The notes under the pieces: model-generated
Seen by the model: only the letters and a program-made list of their open reading frames with translations
Databases searched by the model: none
What the model was told of the DNA's origin: nothing
Assembly (NCBI GenBank): GCA_946902985.2
Contig: CAMPQE020000051.1
Coordinates: 620,001 to 684,000, forward strand
Reading direction: 5' to 3'
DNA: 64,000 nucleotides
DNA from: Meconema thalassinum
Taxonomy: Eukaryota > Arthropoda > Insecta > Orthoptera > Tettigoniidae
Shown here: piece after piece, positions 39,289 to 49,855 of the stretch
How positions within the stretch are numbered: the stretch's first letter is position 1
How the letters are laid out: each line of letters begins with the position of its first letter
Made by a program: the position numbers and the translations under genes

Positions 39289-39699
39289 AATTTAAACACA
39301 GTTTAATGTTCATATTTCGAAGTGAAATGCCATGTCCTGTGGTTCGGATTCCACGTAAAAAGGAGGTCCCGTGGCTTATGATCTACAGATTAACGGACAC
39401 GTTATACAAGCTTGCATCCTTTTGCTTTAATGTTCATAAATATGTATTTTAATAAGAAATATGTTAACACATTATAAAGAGAAAAATGTGAATAAAATAA
39501 AACTGTAAGTACCGTATTAAAAGGTTAGTGTGGTTGAAAAGTAATAAAAAAAAAAAGAGAAAAAAAGTTTCGGACTCATGACAAAAATTTGAAAATGTGT
39601 CTTCCTAGCCTTGATGGATGCAAACTTATTTATAATACCGGTAGATAATAATAGATCGTTCACAAGATGTCGCGGACACTGGAATCGTTAAAAGTAGTT

Positions 39700-40690
39700 T
39701 GAAAGCGATGATCAAGTTAACGTGTGCCTCAAACCCAAACAAGACCTATATATAACAAAATATATTGGGGTTTCAAGTCGATCTTTTCATTATTTTTCTT
39801 TAATATTCGTAATAAAACTATGACATCTTTAATATCATCAAAGAGTTCCTCTCCTTTCATATCTTCAGGGTACGGTATTTGTCTGCAAGCTAGAAACATT
39901 TCCTCTTTAATGTGTTCAAAAGGTTTTCATTTGGGGTTTCGTTATGAATGTATACATCAATATTACAGAGGTACCGTAGCCAAAACGTTCATCCAGTTCA
40001 CTGATATTGGCGAATCGTTCACTTAACTCACGAATAAGTTTATCTAAGATCTCTAGTGTGCTCCGCTTTACTTCATCTTTCCCAGAAAGTCCAACATCAT
40101 CAGTGGATACGCCTGGCTTTTTCCGCTTCACTCTTTGTCTTCGTTCCGTGGGTTCTCTCCATTCCTCACACTTCTTAGTAGCTTTTGATATAACATCAAC
40201 TGGAAGGGTTCCTCTCCAGATATTAAGCTGATCTTGGAAAGCTTGTAGACAAGTTATTGCATAGGTGAACGAAAAGCCTTCGATTTGCAAAGTGTTCTGT
40301 GTTCTGTCAATTTTCGGAAGTACCTCAACCCAGAAAAATAGCAGAGTTACAAATTCAAATCGTTTTATTGCATTTTTTAACAACGCTGCACTCTATCTGG
40401 TATCGACGGTTTCAGTTGTAGTGTATCTCAATTTTTCTAGAGCATGAAGCACTCCATCTAAGGCGTTCACGGCTTCTGCTTTAGAACTCCATCTTGTATG
40501 TGAGTGGTCCTTGACCAATAAGCTGACATGTTCCTTGAGGACACCCCACCTGTGAGTCGAACTAGAGAAACATGCATACGGTACACTTGTTGAACTGTTC
40601 CAACAAGTTGCACTTGATTCCAAGAGTTGGATTGATTTGAATCGTACCATCAAGATCATCGCGTTTAGCCAATTTATTAACTACTATGTT
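39700..40690 (-). pseudogene. hAT transposase remnant (ZMYM1/DUF4371-like)
   Basis: Two - strand ORFs form one diverged C-terminal half. The first (40659-40393) has FSSSTHRWGVL and HTRWSSKAEAVNAL, typical of the RNase H-fold region of ZMYM1-type hAT transposases. The second (40383-39916) continues with FEFVTLLFFWVEVLPKID, matching the helical insertion region. A stop and frame change separate them, and the dimerisation segment toward 39700 is decayed. It belongs to the enclosing hAT at 36475-61056. The N-terminal half is expected on the far side of the Polinton, where a weak coding trace (about 60180-60027 on -) is seen. Confidence 0.75.
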
Positions 40691-40699
40691 ATTTTATTC

Positions 40700-42209
40700 A
40701 TTAATTGTGACACAGCCGCTCATTCGAAACCAGATCAGGACCAAATTAGCATACAGAAATTTAAATATTTAACCAAATTCAGAAAGATATCACAAATATC
40801 ATGTCCCACATACATCCACCGAAGTTCATCGAATCAGATGATGGGGTGGCATTCCATATTTCGTATTTTAGGAAATGCCTTAGCAAAAAAGAAGTTTAAA
40901 ATGACGATCCAGATCGAATCGGGCGCCCAAGACTAAGCCTGTTAATGAGAAGGGTGGACTTACCCTGAGGCCGAATAAAATTAGCCCTGCCAAAAGGTGG
41001 AAAAGGAAGTAAGGAACAATCCTCCAAGTGACTTCATGCAATAAATAGCGATACCAAAGTAAATAAGCTAACATTTATTGAAAACTTAGGTTAGTACAAT
41101 TACAATAGAGCCCCTTCCGCCACTTAATTGACTAATAGACAAATATGATCTAACCAAACATAAATGGATGATTTAAGCTGACATGTAAGACAAAATACAA
41201 ACAATTCCCCCAAAATACAGGATACGAATAAAACCAGGCACTTGCCCGCTTGGCAAGATTACACACATCTACATTTTACGATTTTAAATGAATTTAACAA
41301 GAATAATTCCCCTGAAGACAAACTAAAAGAATAACAACATGAGAAAGGCGCAATGCCTTCCCAAAATCAACGCTGCATTTGACAGCAGAAACGCCCCTTA
41401 GTGGGACGAAGACGTCTGACAACCTTCACAATCCAACACCCACTGTCTTGTGAAGCCTGTCGGACCCAAATTAAGTCCACGAGGTTCCCACCCCAGTTAA
41501 CAGGAATAAGACAATGAATAATCCACCCTGCAGTAAATTACATATAACTGTATTATCCCTTCCAAAAGGTCTTAGCTAATTTATATTAACCTATTAAAAA
41601 TATTGCCATACGACACATGGCATAGAAATCACATTACAATATTTTGCAGTCAAAGTGTGTATTCATTAAAAGAAAGTTTCTTTCAGTTGCCCCTTGTATT
41701 AAGTTAAGATTGTACCACCTGGTGTCTGCTACCATCAGTTTCCCCGGAGGCGTTTTCTTACAAGTCTAGTTGTCACCTAGGTCCTTCACACACAGGCTGC
41801 AACCCTCGAGCCTAGCCTACCCCCACCACACTACTTCAGGCGTGCCAAAGTAACTGCTGGTGCAAACGTGCCAAAACAAAGCCATAGTACAAGGTTCACA
41901 ATTGGTACCTCGGGAATCACCCCACACAGTTAGTGCGTAGAATCTTCCCAGGAGTTGAGATGTTTCACAAGGTTCTTGCAAAATATTTCCTTAGAACGAG
42001 GGTTTGGCCAAATCACCTAAGGAATGTAGCCGACAGGGAGTGTTCACGTCTCCAATGTTCACAGATACAAAGCTTGAGATATCTCCCTCGACAAGTGTCC
42101 ATTAGAGTTAATAATTTAAGTTGCAGGGACAAAACAGTAGAAATCTTCACAGAATTTAGGCTTTTAGCTTTGAAAAGGTCAATTCTTCGCAAGTTGGTTA
42201 TAACCCAGG
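40700..42209. other. Left Polinton flank inside the hAT, no gene
   Basis: No ORF with family resemblance. The region may contain further inserted retroelement DNA, as it is long for hAT intronic sequence; I could not delimit it. Confidence 0.4.
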
Positions 42210-42215
42210 TGCAGG
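42210..42215. repeat. Polinton target-site duplication, left (TGCAGG)
   Basis: Six bases identical to 60021-60026, directly abutting the terminal AGTAGGGG. Six-bp duplications are diagnostic of Polinton/Maverick integration by their retroviral-type integrase. Confidence 0.92.
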
Positions 42216-44216
42216 AGTAGGGGGGTAGTAGGGGTTCTGCCCCCCCCCACCACTACTCCCAATGCGAGCCGATAATTCCCGAACCCGTGGTCGGAGATTC
42301 ACGAATAAAGTGTCGTTGGACTCGGGCTGACGGGGGCTTTGCTATGGACCACTCATTTCAACCCCTAAATAAAACCTACCCCTACTAGGGGTGAAATTGT
42401 AATTTTTAGTGAAAGTCTCTTTTTTTAAATACGACACGTATAAGGTGCGCTGCTAAAATGAACTTAAATGTTGTTGCTCATATCACGCATACGTTTTTCT
42501 GGCTGCCGCTATGGATGAACATTTTTGTTTTTGTTTTTTACGCATGCGCACTGGGGATTTTTGTAAGAGGGCGAGCTCTTTGAAAAAAAATGATTGATAA
42601 GAAGAGGTTTTGATGGTGAGGAGAGAGCCAGATAGTCGCCTACTTTCCTACGAAGTTTGCCGATATGTCTCAAACGCAAGGTCGGATTTGGACGTGTGAC
42701 GTGTCAAATCGCTTGTCTCGAAGCCCTATACATGTTATTAATAGGTTAAAGTTTTGAGAATGAGGGAAACAGGCTTTTTTTTGGGGTAAAACCATGATTT
42801 TAGACTTTTTCCGATATCTCACGAATGCATGGTCGGATTTGGTCCTATGACGTGTCAAATGGCTTGTCTCGAAACCCTGTGTATTTTGGTAATAGGTTAA
42901 AGTTTTTGAGAATGAGGGAAACAGAATATTTTGGGGTAAAACCGTGATTTTAAACTTTTTGCTATATCTCGCGAACCAATCATGCTAGAGGCATGTACGA
43001 CGGGTCCAAGGACTCGGGGTGACGTCGTCTCTGCTATGGACCACTCGTTATAATTTAAAAAAATTGGAAACTCGATTTTGGGGTAAACACGTGTTTTTTG
43101 TGATTTTTGCCGATATCTCACGAACCAATCATGCTAGAGGCATGTACGACGGGTCCAAGGACTCGGGCTGACGTCGTCTCTGCTATGGACCACTCGTTAT
43201 AATTTTAAAAAAATTGGAAACTCGATTTTGGGGTAAACACGTGTTTTTTGTGATTTTTGCCGATATCTCGTGAACCAATCATGCTAGAGGTGTGTTCGAC
43301 AGGTCCAAGTACTCGGGGTGATGTCCTCTTTGCTATGGACCACTCATTGTAATTTTAAAAAAATTGGGAAACGCGATTTTGGGGTAAACACGTGTTTTTT
43401 GTGATTTTTGCCGATATCTCACGAACCAATAACGCTAGAGACGTGTACGAGGTGTCCTAGGACTCGGGCTAACGCCCCCCTTTCAAATGTGGTAGATATT
43501 TTTTTTCAAAAAAAAATTCACATGGGTCTAACGCCATACATGTTGAAAAAACGTTTTCTTTTTCTTTACCTGTTTATAATGTTTATAAAGCGTGGTGGTT
43601 GAGAGAGACAATACGGCTGGGTGTGTGTGTTTCAATGAACCTGTCGCTGACCACGGTGGCCGTGTTCAATAGAACAATCGCTATTTCGGCTGGTCGGTGT
43701 ATGACAGAGCGAGCGTGCGTTTTTCCTGATATTTTACCTTTAACGTGTAAACGGTGATGAGAACTTGATTCTATGTTGGTCGAAGCGAGTAGAGAAAACA
43801 AACTTACAGGAGGTGAATGTCATTTGAGCTTATTGGAAGGCTCCGATCTGACTTGACAATAGGTGCAATGGAAAAAATGACCAAGACGCTTGAAGGTGAA
43901 ATAATCTGACCATCGTGGTGGCAGGGGAGTGTGAAAGGCATGCACACACATTTGTGAAACCACATGTAGGCTAAACCAGTGACATCCTGTCTTGCTTCGT
44001 ACGTGACAAAATGCAAGTTCAGGTGACATTTGATCTACCTCAGGTGTTCACCTGGGACGTTATCTGTCCACGTGCGCGATAACTGTTAACAAGTCACATC
44101 CTGTTTTGCTTCGTACATGACAAAATGCAAGTTGACGTGAAATTTGATCCGGCACAGGTGTTCGCCTGGGACGTTAGCTGTCCACGTGTCTGATAACAGA
44201 ATGGTCAAAGCGTGGG
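42216..44216 (+). repeat. Polinton left terminal inverted repeat
   Basis: Matches the inverse of 58196-60020. Outer 450 bp is unique sequence including a G/C-tract hairpin. About 42660-43450 is a tandem array of units of about 147 bp, each with a (CC)GATATCTCACGAA block and a GGGGTAAA block: two type-A units (TTTGGACGTGTGACGTGTC) and four type-B units (ACCAATCATGCTAGAGG). The inner part holds two copies of an ~110-bp block with GACAAAATGCAAGTT. It ends near GGTCAAAGCGTGGG. Confidence 0.92.
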
Positions 44217-44247
44217 TAAAAAAAAAGATTATACATGCAACGTAACA

Positions 44248-44280
44248 TATATAAAGACATGTCGTTATCATTTCCACACT
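44248..44280 (+). promoter_or_regulatory. Candidate PolB promoter (TATA box)
   Basis: TATATAAA at 44248-44255 lies just inside the left inverted repeat and about 590 bp before the PolB ATG. A start site near 44280 would give a leader containing two intron-like segments. Confidence 0.5.
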
Positions 44281-44383
44281 CACTTAGGTGACTACCTTTG
44301 AACACACTGCGTTGCAAGAAACCCCTGGTCTAGTTTATCAGTTTTGGTGTTGGTGGAAAATACTTAACCTTGTTGTGGGGTAG

Positions 44384-44486
44384 GTATATATTTATTTATT
44401 TATATATTTATTGATTTTTATATAAATACATGCAATTATTTATTGATTAGGTAATTAATGATTTTTATTTATTTATTTGTTTGCAG
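44384..44486 (+). other. Candidate 5'-UTR intron 1 of PolB
   Basis: Donor TAG|GTATAT and acceptor TTTGTTTGCAG|AT, 103 bp, T-rich interior; a typical size for a short insect intron. Sequence inference only. Confidence 0.45.
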
Positions 44487-44622
44487 ATAACGTGTATAGC
44501 CGATCTGTCGTGTGTCTGTGGGAAATATATATTAAAGAAAGAGAAAGACAGACCGATAGAAAAGAAAACCATTTCCACACTAGCCCACGAGACGGGAATA
44601 TAGAAAAGCATTACACGTCAAG

Positions 44623-44734
44623 GTGAGATTTGTTTTTTTATATAATATAACCTGTTTGATTTTGTTTTGTTTATGAAATGCATAAACTATATGGAATGGA
44701 TATACTTATGGTGGTTTATTTTATTTCTTTTTAG
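44623..44734 (+). other. Candidate 5'-UTR intron 2 of PolB
   Basis: Donor AAG|GTGAGA and acceptor TTTCTTTTTAG|AG, 112 bp with a pyrimidine-rich 3' part. Both sites match consensus well. Upstream ATGs are few, so removal would mainly shorten the leader. Confidence 0.45.
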
Positions 44735-44843
44735 AGTGTTGGAAAACGCTTGACCTTTGTTAATAACCAGGAACGTGTGTGTTTGGGACCATTGTCAAGC
44801 AGTCTACAGGTGAAAACTCAGGTGAGAGTGTTCTTTCAAAATA

Positions 44844-47800
44844 ATGTCTTTTACTGCTGAGAATACGTTAACTTGGGAGCCCCTTGAGTCTTGTTTCAAA
44901 TCACGTGTATGCTCTGGCCGCGTGGTCAATGTTAGAAAAAGTTTGATTCCCAAAGAATTTTTAGAATCTTGTTTTGAAATTTTTAAAATTGAAATTTGTA
45001 CAGCGCAAAGGTTGCATACGGCTTTAAAGGTGAATACAGAACTGGTGTGCGATTTCGTATATAAAAAGAAGGACGTAGAGCATAAAGATACATTTTATAT
45101 TTGCAGTAAAATGCAAGAGCTATTCATAGCCCATAATTTGGAACATTGGTATGAAACCCACGTGGTGAATGCCTTGCTATCAAAATTTGATAAACTGCAA
45201 CAAGGACCGAGTGGTCTAGCCTTAGACAAAATTCATCATTTGCAAATCAACATTTGTCAATTCAACCCGTTGAATGCTGGGTCTAGCTATATTAAAACAC
45301 CACCAGCAATAGCTTCGAAAAAGGCTGTGGTGAATATTGAAAATTTTGATGATGAATGTTTTCTGTGGGCTGTGGCTGCGTATTTGCAGCCAGCTCAAGA
45401 TCGTCATGTTAACAGACCAGCAAAGTACAAGGCCAAGTTTGATGAATTGAAACAAACGTTAAATTTAACAAGAGTGTCGTTCCCTATGGACTTAACCGAG
45501 ATCCATATGTTTGAACAAGATAACCAGGACTTTTCGTTCATGGTGTATGGCCTTGATGGTGATGAGATTGTGGGTCCTCTTTATGCTACAAAAGAACCGA
45601 AACGACATCACATTCATCTTTTATATCAGTCTTACGGAGAGGTGAATCACTATTGCCTAATTAAAAGCCTGAGTAGATTGCTAAGCAGTCAAATGTCTAA
45701 ATATAAATGTAAAAAGCATATTTGTGATCGTTGCTTGCAATATTTTACAACCCCCATGCTCTTAGAACGTCATAGGGTAGATTGTGTTTCTCAGGAAGCA
45801 GTGAGATTGATATTGCCACAAGGGGACAAGGCTGTGTTAAAGTTTAAGGACATTCACAAGCGTGACACTGTCCCCTATTTGGTATATGCAGATTTCGAAG
45901 CTCTCACCACACCCATGGCGGGATGTGAACCAGATCCCACCATCAGCTCAACCACACCCATTCAAAAACATGAACCTTTTGCCATTGGATTTAATGTGGT
46001 GTGTGCCCATGACCCCACGCAATCCGTTTACAAATACCGTGAGGGGCCAGATTGTGCCAAATGGTTCTTGGATGAACTTGTGAAGTTGGCTCATGATGTA
46101 CAGGAATTACTGGACCACCCAGTACCCATGAGCCTATCTCCAGAACAACAGCAGCAGTATGAGCATGCCATGACATGCCATATTTGCGAAAAGCCACTGA
46201 TCAATGCTGAAGACACCGTTCGTGATCACTCGCACTTTACGGGGGAGTTTCGTGGAGCTGCGCATAGTAAATGTAACTTGAACTTTCCAGCTCCTCGTTT
46301 CATCAGTGTCTTTTTCCACAATCTGGCGAATTATGACATTCAGTTTTTGATTCGTGAATTGGGTCATGTCAACAAGGGCTCGTTTACCATTATTCCCCAA
46401 AACCATGAGCGTTTTACAGCCCTGACATGGAGGTTGGGCGACTTAAGCATTCGATTTTTGGATTCCTTTAAGTTTATGGCATCCTCGCTAGACAGCCTTG
46501 TGAATGGCTTGAATGAGGAGGAATTAAAAAATACTAGAATGCATTTTAATGAACCTGAGCAATTTCAATTGTGCATTCGGAAAGGTATATTCCCATATGA
46601 TTTCTGCAATAGCTGGGACGTGTTAAAGCAAAGAAAACTCCCACCACAAGAGAAATTTTACTCGAAACTAACACGCAGTACCGTTTCCGATGAAGACTAT
46701 GCACATGCATGTCAAGTTTGGCGAGTGTTTGGCATGAACACGCTAAGTGAATATGCTTTGCATTACCTAAAACTGGATGTATTGCTGCTCACTGATGTGT
46801 TTGAAAAATTCCGTGAGTTGTGTCAACACATTTACGGTCTTGACCCGGCTCACTATTATACGAGTCCTGGACTCTCGTTTGATGCCGCTTTGAAATACAC
46901 TCAAGTGGAATTGGATTTACTCACTGACGTAGACATGGTTCTATTTTTTGAAAAGGGCATTCGTGGCGGCTTTGTGTCACTTAACCAACGCCATGCCGAA
47001 GCGAACAATGTCTACATGCCTGATTATTCACTAGACAAACCAGAATCGTACTTAATGTACTATGACGTGAATAATTTGTATGGTTACGCCATGGGTCAGC
47101 CTTTGCCCTATGGGAAGTTTGCTTGGCTGACAGAGAAACAAGTGTCAGAATTTGATGTAATGAAGGCTAGCCAAGAAACAGGCTGTGGATATGTGCTAGA
47201 AGTGGATATTGAATATCCCTCATCCTTGTATGATGAACATGCCGATTTCCCATTCTGCCTTGAGCAAATGGTTCCCCCTGACAGTAAAGTGAAAATTGAA
47301 AAACTCATGGGCACACTTTACAACAAAAATCGGTATGTACTACATATCCAAATGTTGGTGCAATGCCTCGCCCAAGGCTTGGTGTTGAAGAAAGTCCACA
47401 GGGGTATTTCTTTTGCTCAAAAAGCATGGCTTGAGCCATACATGCGACTCAACACAGAGCACCGACAAATGGCAACACAGCAGTTTGAAATTAACTTTTT
47501 TAAATTAATGAACAACTGCATCTATGGCAAGTCTATGGAGAATGTCCGCAAATACCGTGACATTAAATTGGTGAATGTCTGGGAGGGGCGGTGGGGTGCC
47601 CGGCGGTACATTGCCAAGCCAAATTTCAAATCGATCAAAATTATCGATGAGGATTTGGCTACTATTGAAATGAGTAAGACCAGCGTGACCATGGATAAGC
47701 CCATTTACTTGGGTCAAGTCATTTTAGACTTTTCTAAATCGGTCATGTATCGATTCCACTATGAGTTTGCGAAACGCCATTTTGAGGACGTCTCCCTTTT

Positions 47801-48290
47801 GTATATGGACACGGACTCATTCATTTACCACATTCGCCACTGCAACCCCTATGACGTCATGAGGCAACATAGTGACTGGTTCGACACCTCTTGCTATAGC
47901 GCTGACAACGTGTTTCAGCTGCCCATAAAGAACAAAAAGGAAATGGGCGTTTTAAAAGATGAATGCGGTGATTCCATTATGACGGAATTCGTAGGTTTGG
48001 CTTCAAAAATGTATGCTTATCGCACACTCGACTGTAAGGAAGCCAAAAGAGCAAAAGGTGTAGGTAGGGCAGTGGTAAAATCGCTACGTGTTAATGACTA
48101 TCTAGCGGTTTTACGCACGGGCAAAGCTATGTCTCATACACAGTGCAGGATACAATCCAGCAACCATCATCTGTATCTTGTGGAACAGAGAAAACGCACC
48201 CTCGCCTCCATGGATAACAAACGTGTGTGGGCTGATGACCTGCTCACCAGCCTGCCCTGGGGTTATGATCGCAAGGAGGAGGAGGTGTGA
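44844..48290 (+). CDS. polB: Protein-primed type B DNA polymerase
   Basis: 1,148 aa. It replicates the element, presumably from a terminal protein (family knowledge). From N to C: a region without recognised domain; a C2H2-like finger at about 286-313 (YKCKKHICDRC...H...C); the 3'-5' exonuclease with Exo I YADFEA (about 347), Exo II NLANYD (about 493) and Exo III HYLKLDVLLLTD (about 641). A Cys/His insert sits between Exo I and II: CHICEKP (445) and DHSHFTGEFRGAAHSKCN (461), like the endonuclease VII/HNH zinc module common in metazoan Polinton polymerases. Polymerase motifs: A YYDVNNLYGYAM (about 736), B FKLMNNCIYGK (about 887), C YMDTDS (about 987) and SKMYAY (about 1055). All catalytic Asp residues are present. 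The start is the first in-frame ATG; it is the only gene of the left arm. Confidence 0.97.
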   Translation: MSFTAENTLTWEPLESCFKSRVCSGRVVNVRKSLIPKEFLESCFEIFKIEICTAQRLHTALKVNTELVCDFVYKKKDVEHKDTFYICSKMQELFIAHNLEHWYETHVVNALLSKFDKLQQGPSGLALDKIHHLQINICQFNPLNAGSSYIKTPPAIASKKAVVNIENFDDECFLWAVAAYLQPAQDRHVNRPAKYKAKFDELKQTLNLTRVSFPMDLTEIHMFEQDNQDFSFMVYGLDGDEIVGPLYATKEPKRHHIHLLYQSYGEVNHYCLIKSLSRLLSSQMSKYKCKKHICDRCLQYFTTPMLLERHRVDCVSQEAVRLILPQGDKAVLKFKDIHKRDTVPYLVYADFEALTTPMAGCEPDPTISSTTPIQKHEPFAIGFNVVCAHDPTQSVYKYREGPDCAKWFLDELVKLAHDVQELLDHPVPMSLSPEQQQQYEHAMTCHICEKPLINAEDTVRDHSHFTGEFRGAAHSKCNLNFPAPRFISVFFHNLANYDIQFLIRELGHVNKGSFTIIPQNHERFTALTWRLGDLSIRFLDSFKFMASSLDSLVNGLNEEELKNTRMHFNEPEQFQLCIRKGIFPYDFCNSWDVLKQRKLPPQEKFYSKLTRSTVSDEDYAHACQVWRVFGMNTLSEYALHYLKLDVLLLTDVFEKFRELCQHIYGLDPAHYYTSPGLSFDAALKYTQVELDLLTDVDMVLFFEKGIRGGFVSLNQRHAEANNVYMPDYSLDKPESYLMYYDVNNLYGYAMGQPLPYGKFAWLTEKQVSEFDVMKASQETGCGYVLEVDIEYPSSLYDEHADFPFCLEQMVPPDSKVKIEKLMGTLYNKNRYVLHIQMLVQCLAQGLVLKKVHRGISFAQKAWLEPYMRLNTEHRQMATQQFEINFFKLMNNCIYGKSMENVRKYRDIKLVNVWEGRWGARRYIAKPNFKSIKIIDEDLATIEMSKTSVTMDKPIYLGQVILDFSKSVMYRFHYEFAKRHFEDVSLLYMDTDSFIYHIRHCNPYDVMRQHSDWFDTSCYSADNVFQLPIKNKKEMGVLKDECGDSIMTEFVGLASKMYAYRTLDCKEAKRAKGVGRAVVKSLRVNDYLAVLRTGKAMSHTQCRIQSSNHHLYLVEQRKRTLASMDNKRVWADDLLTSLPWGYDRKEEEV

Positions 48291-49411
48291 TTTCACTGTA
48301 TAATCGTTTATGGGACATAGCTTTATGTAACTTGTAGATTTAGTATTTTGTAAATATTGGTTTCTGTCATTGTAAATAGTAGATTTTGTAAATAGTGACA
48401 ACCCACTTGGACCTTTTGCTCTTTAAAAAGTTCTATGCAACCTTATTTAAAAAAAATTTTTTTTTTGATTGGTTAATAGTGTGATTATTTTAACGCTGTA
48501 CAAAGTTGAGTTTTTTTGTAAATATGAAATAAGTAAGATTTTTAGTAACTTTAATAACTAGTATTTAATTATTTTTCGTAATGTAAATGATAAACTAAAA
48601 AGTTCTTTTGGGATGAGTGAGCATGTAGAGAATGTGCTTTTGGGAATAAATAAAGTGGTTGTGTTTGTTTCCAAAGACAGGTGTGAATGTATGAATGGAG
48701 AGAGAAAACTGGTGTGTATGATTGACCAGAGCAAACACGATGAGGTAGAGTGGGTGGGTGGGGAGGGGGTAAATGGTCACTTATATACTCATTTTGTTTT
48801 AAATAGTTTCGTTTTTCATTGAAATGAGGCAGACAATAGACATTATTTTTGCAAAAACAGTCTTACCTGCAAAAGTCGTAGACCTCGACGTTTCTCCAAA
48901 CACGCATCAGCACATTGCAGTATTATCAAGGTCAAGCACTCGCATCAACATCATTGTCAAATCTCAACTTTCGACATACACCAAATGGAAAAATGTGAAA
49001 ACAGCAAAATGGAAAATCCATGTTTCCATATCACCAAAAACGCAAAACTTAAAACGGACATTTTTAAAAACTGGAAATGGCCATTTGTGAAATATGAAAA
49101 TTCAAAAAACTTTAAACGGACATTGTTTAAAATGTGTCATCAACAAACTGGAAAAATCCATATCATTAAAAACGCAAAACTTGAAACGAACATTTTTAAA
49201 ATCTGTAAATTGCAAAATGACAAATGGCAGTGTGTGAATTCATTATGTATGAAATGTGTAAAATGAAAAAAATCAGCCATCAACATCACGATTTCTTAAA
49301 ATTAAAAATAACATAACATCGTGCTCTGGTAAACCTTTGTTTTTATTTCATAACCATAAGGGAATTGACAAAAGAAAAATAGAATACAAACACATCCCAA
49401 TTCCTCACTCC
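48291..49411. other. Convergent intergenic region of the Polinton
   Basis: AT-rich DNA between PolB (+) and the PLA2 gene (-). AATAAATAAA at 48645 could polyadenylate the PolB RNA, and AATAAA on - at 49347-49342 the PLA2 RNA. A-rich direct repeats near 49036 and 49169 (AAAAACGCAAAACTT) generate two overlapping Lys/Asn-rich ORFs (48824-49090, 48985-49266) that I do not accept as genes. Confidence 0.6.
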
Positions 49412-49855
49412 TCAATGTTTATGTCCATGCATCATCAACTTTCCTTTCATAGCACTCATGACAATTAGGGCTGCCATCCTTTCACCTACTGAGGCATCAC
49501 TGGATGTGAAACGTTGTTTAGCTTTCTTCAATAACAATTTATCTGCCACATGTCTTGAACCAGGATGACTGTGGCGATAAGAAAGGTCATGTTCCTTGCA
49601 TGCTTGATCCAAAAGATTAATGGGTACATCACCACGTTGTAAACGTTTTTCGAGACGAGTTCCAGGGCCGCAAAAACGATAACCTGGAAGATGGATTTCG
49701 AAAGGTAAGTATTGAATCACTTTGTCAATGACGCCATTGCCAGTACAGGTCTGGCATATCCTTTTCCATCGATGGTAAAAAGGTTTGGTCTTCCTCCTCC
49801 TCTGTGGACGATGTTTGTGTTTGTTGTTGTTGTTGTTGTTGCTTTTTCTCGCCAT
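49412..49855 (-). CDS. Phospholipase A2-like virion protein
   Basis: 147 aa from the ATG at 49855 (G at -3, G at +4). A very basic N-terminus (RKS, six Asn, RPQRRRKTK) is followed by the parvoviral-type PLA2 core: calcium loop YRFCGPGT (59-66) and catalytic HD in CKEHDLSY (His89-Asp90), then an amphipathic C-terminal part (SSDASVGERMAALIV). In parvovirus capsids such a domain lyses the endosomal membrane during entry; related domains occur in Polintons and adintoviruses, so a virion-borne entry lipase is likely. Its 5' end overlaps the 49725-50198 ORF by 131 nt in the +1 frame. Confidence 0.88.
   Translation of the reverse strand: MARKSNNNNNNKHKHRPQRRRKTKPFYHRWKRICQTCTGNGVIDKVIQYLPFEIHLPGYRFCGPGTRLEKRLQRGDVPINLLDQACKEHDLSYRHSHPGSRHVADKLLLKKAKQRFTSSDASVGERMAALIVMSAMKGKLMMHGHKH

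Noticed and set aside
42670..44283. Short ORFs inside the Polinton inverted repeats
   Set aside because: The same small ORF appears in both ends because the ends are repeats, and it reads tandem non-coding units.
48824..49266. Two overlapping + strand ORFs downstream of PolB
   Set aside because: A-rich direct repeats explain the Lys/Asn/Thr composition; convergent intergenic position and no family resemblance.
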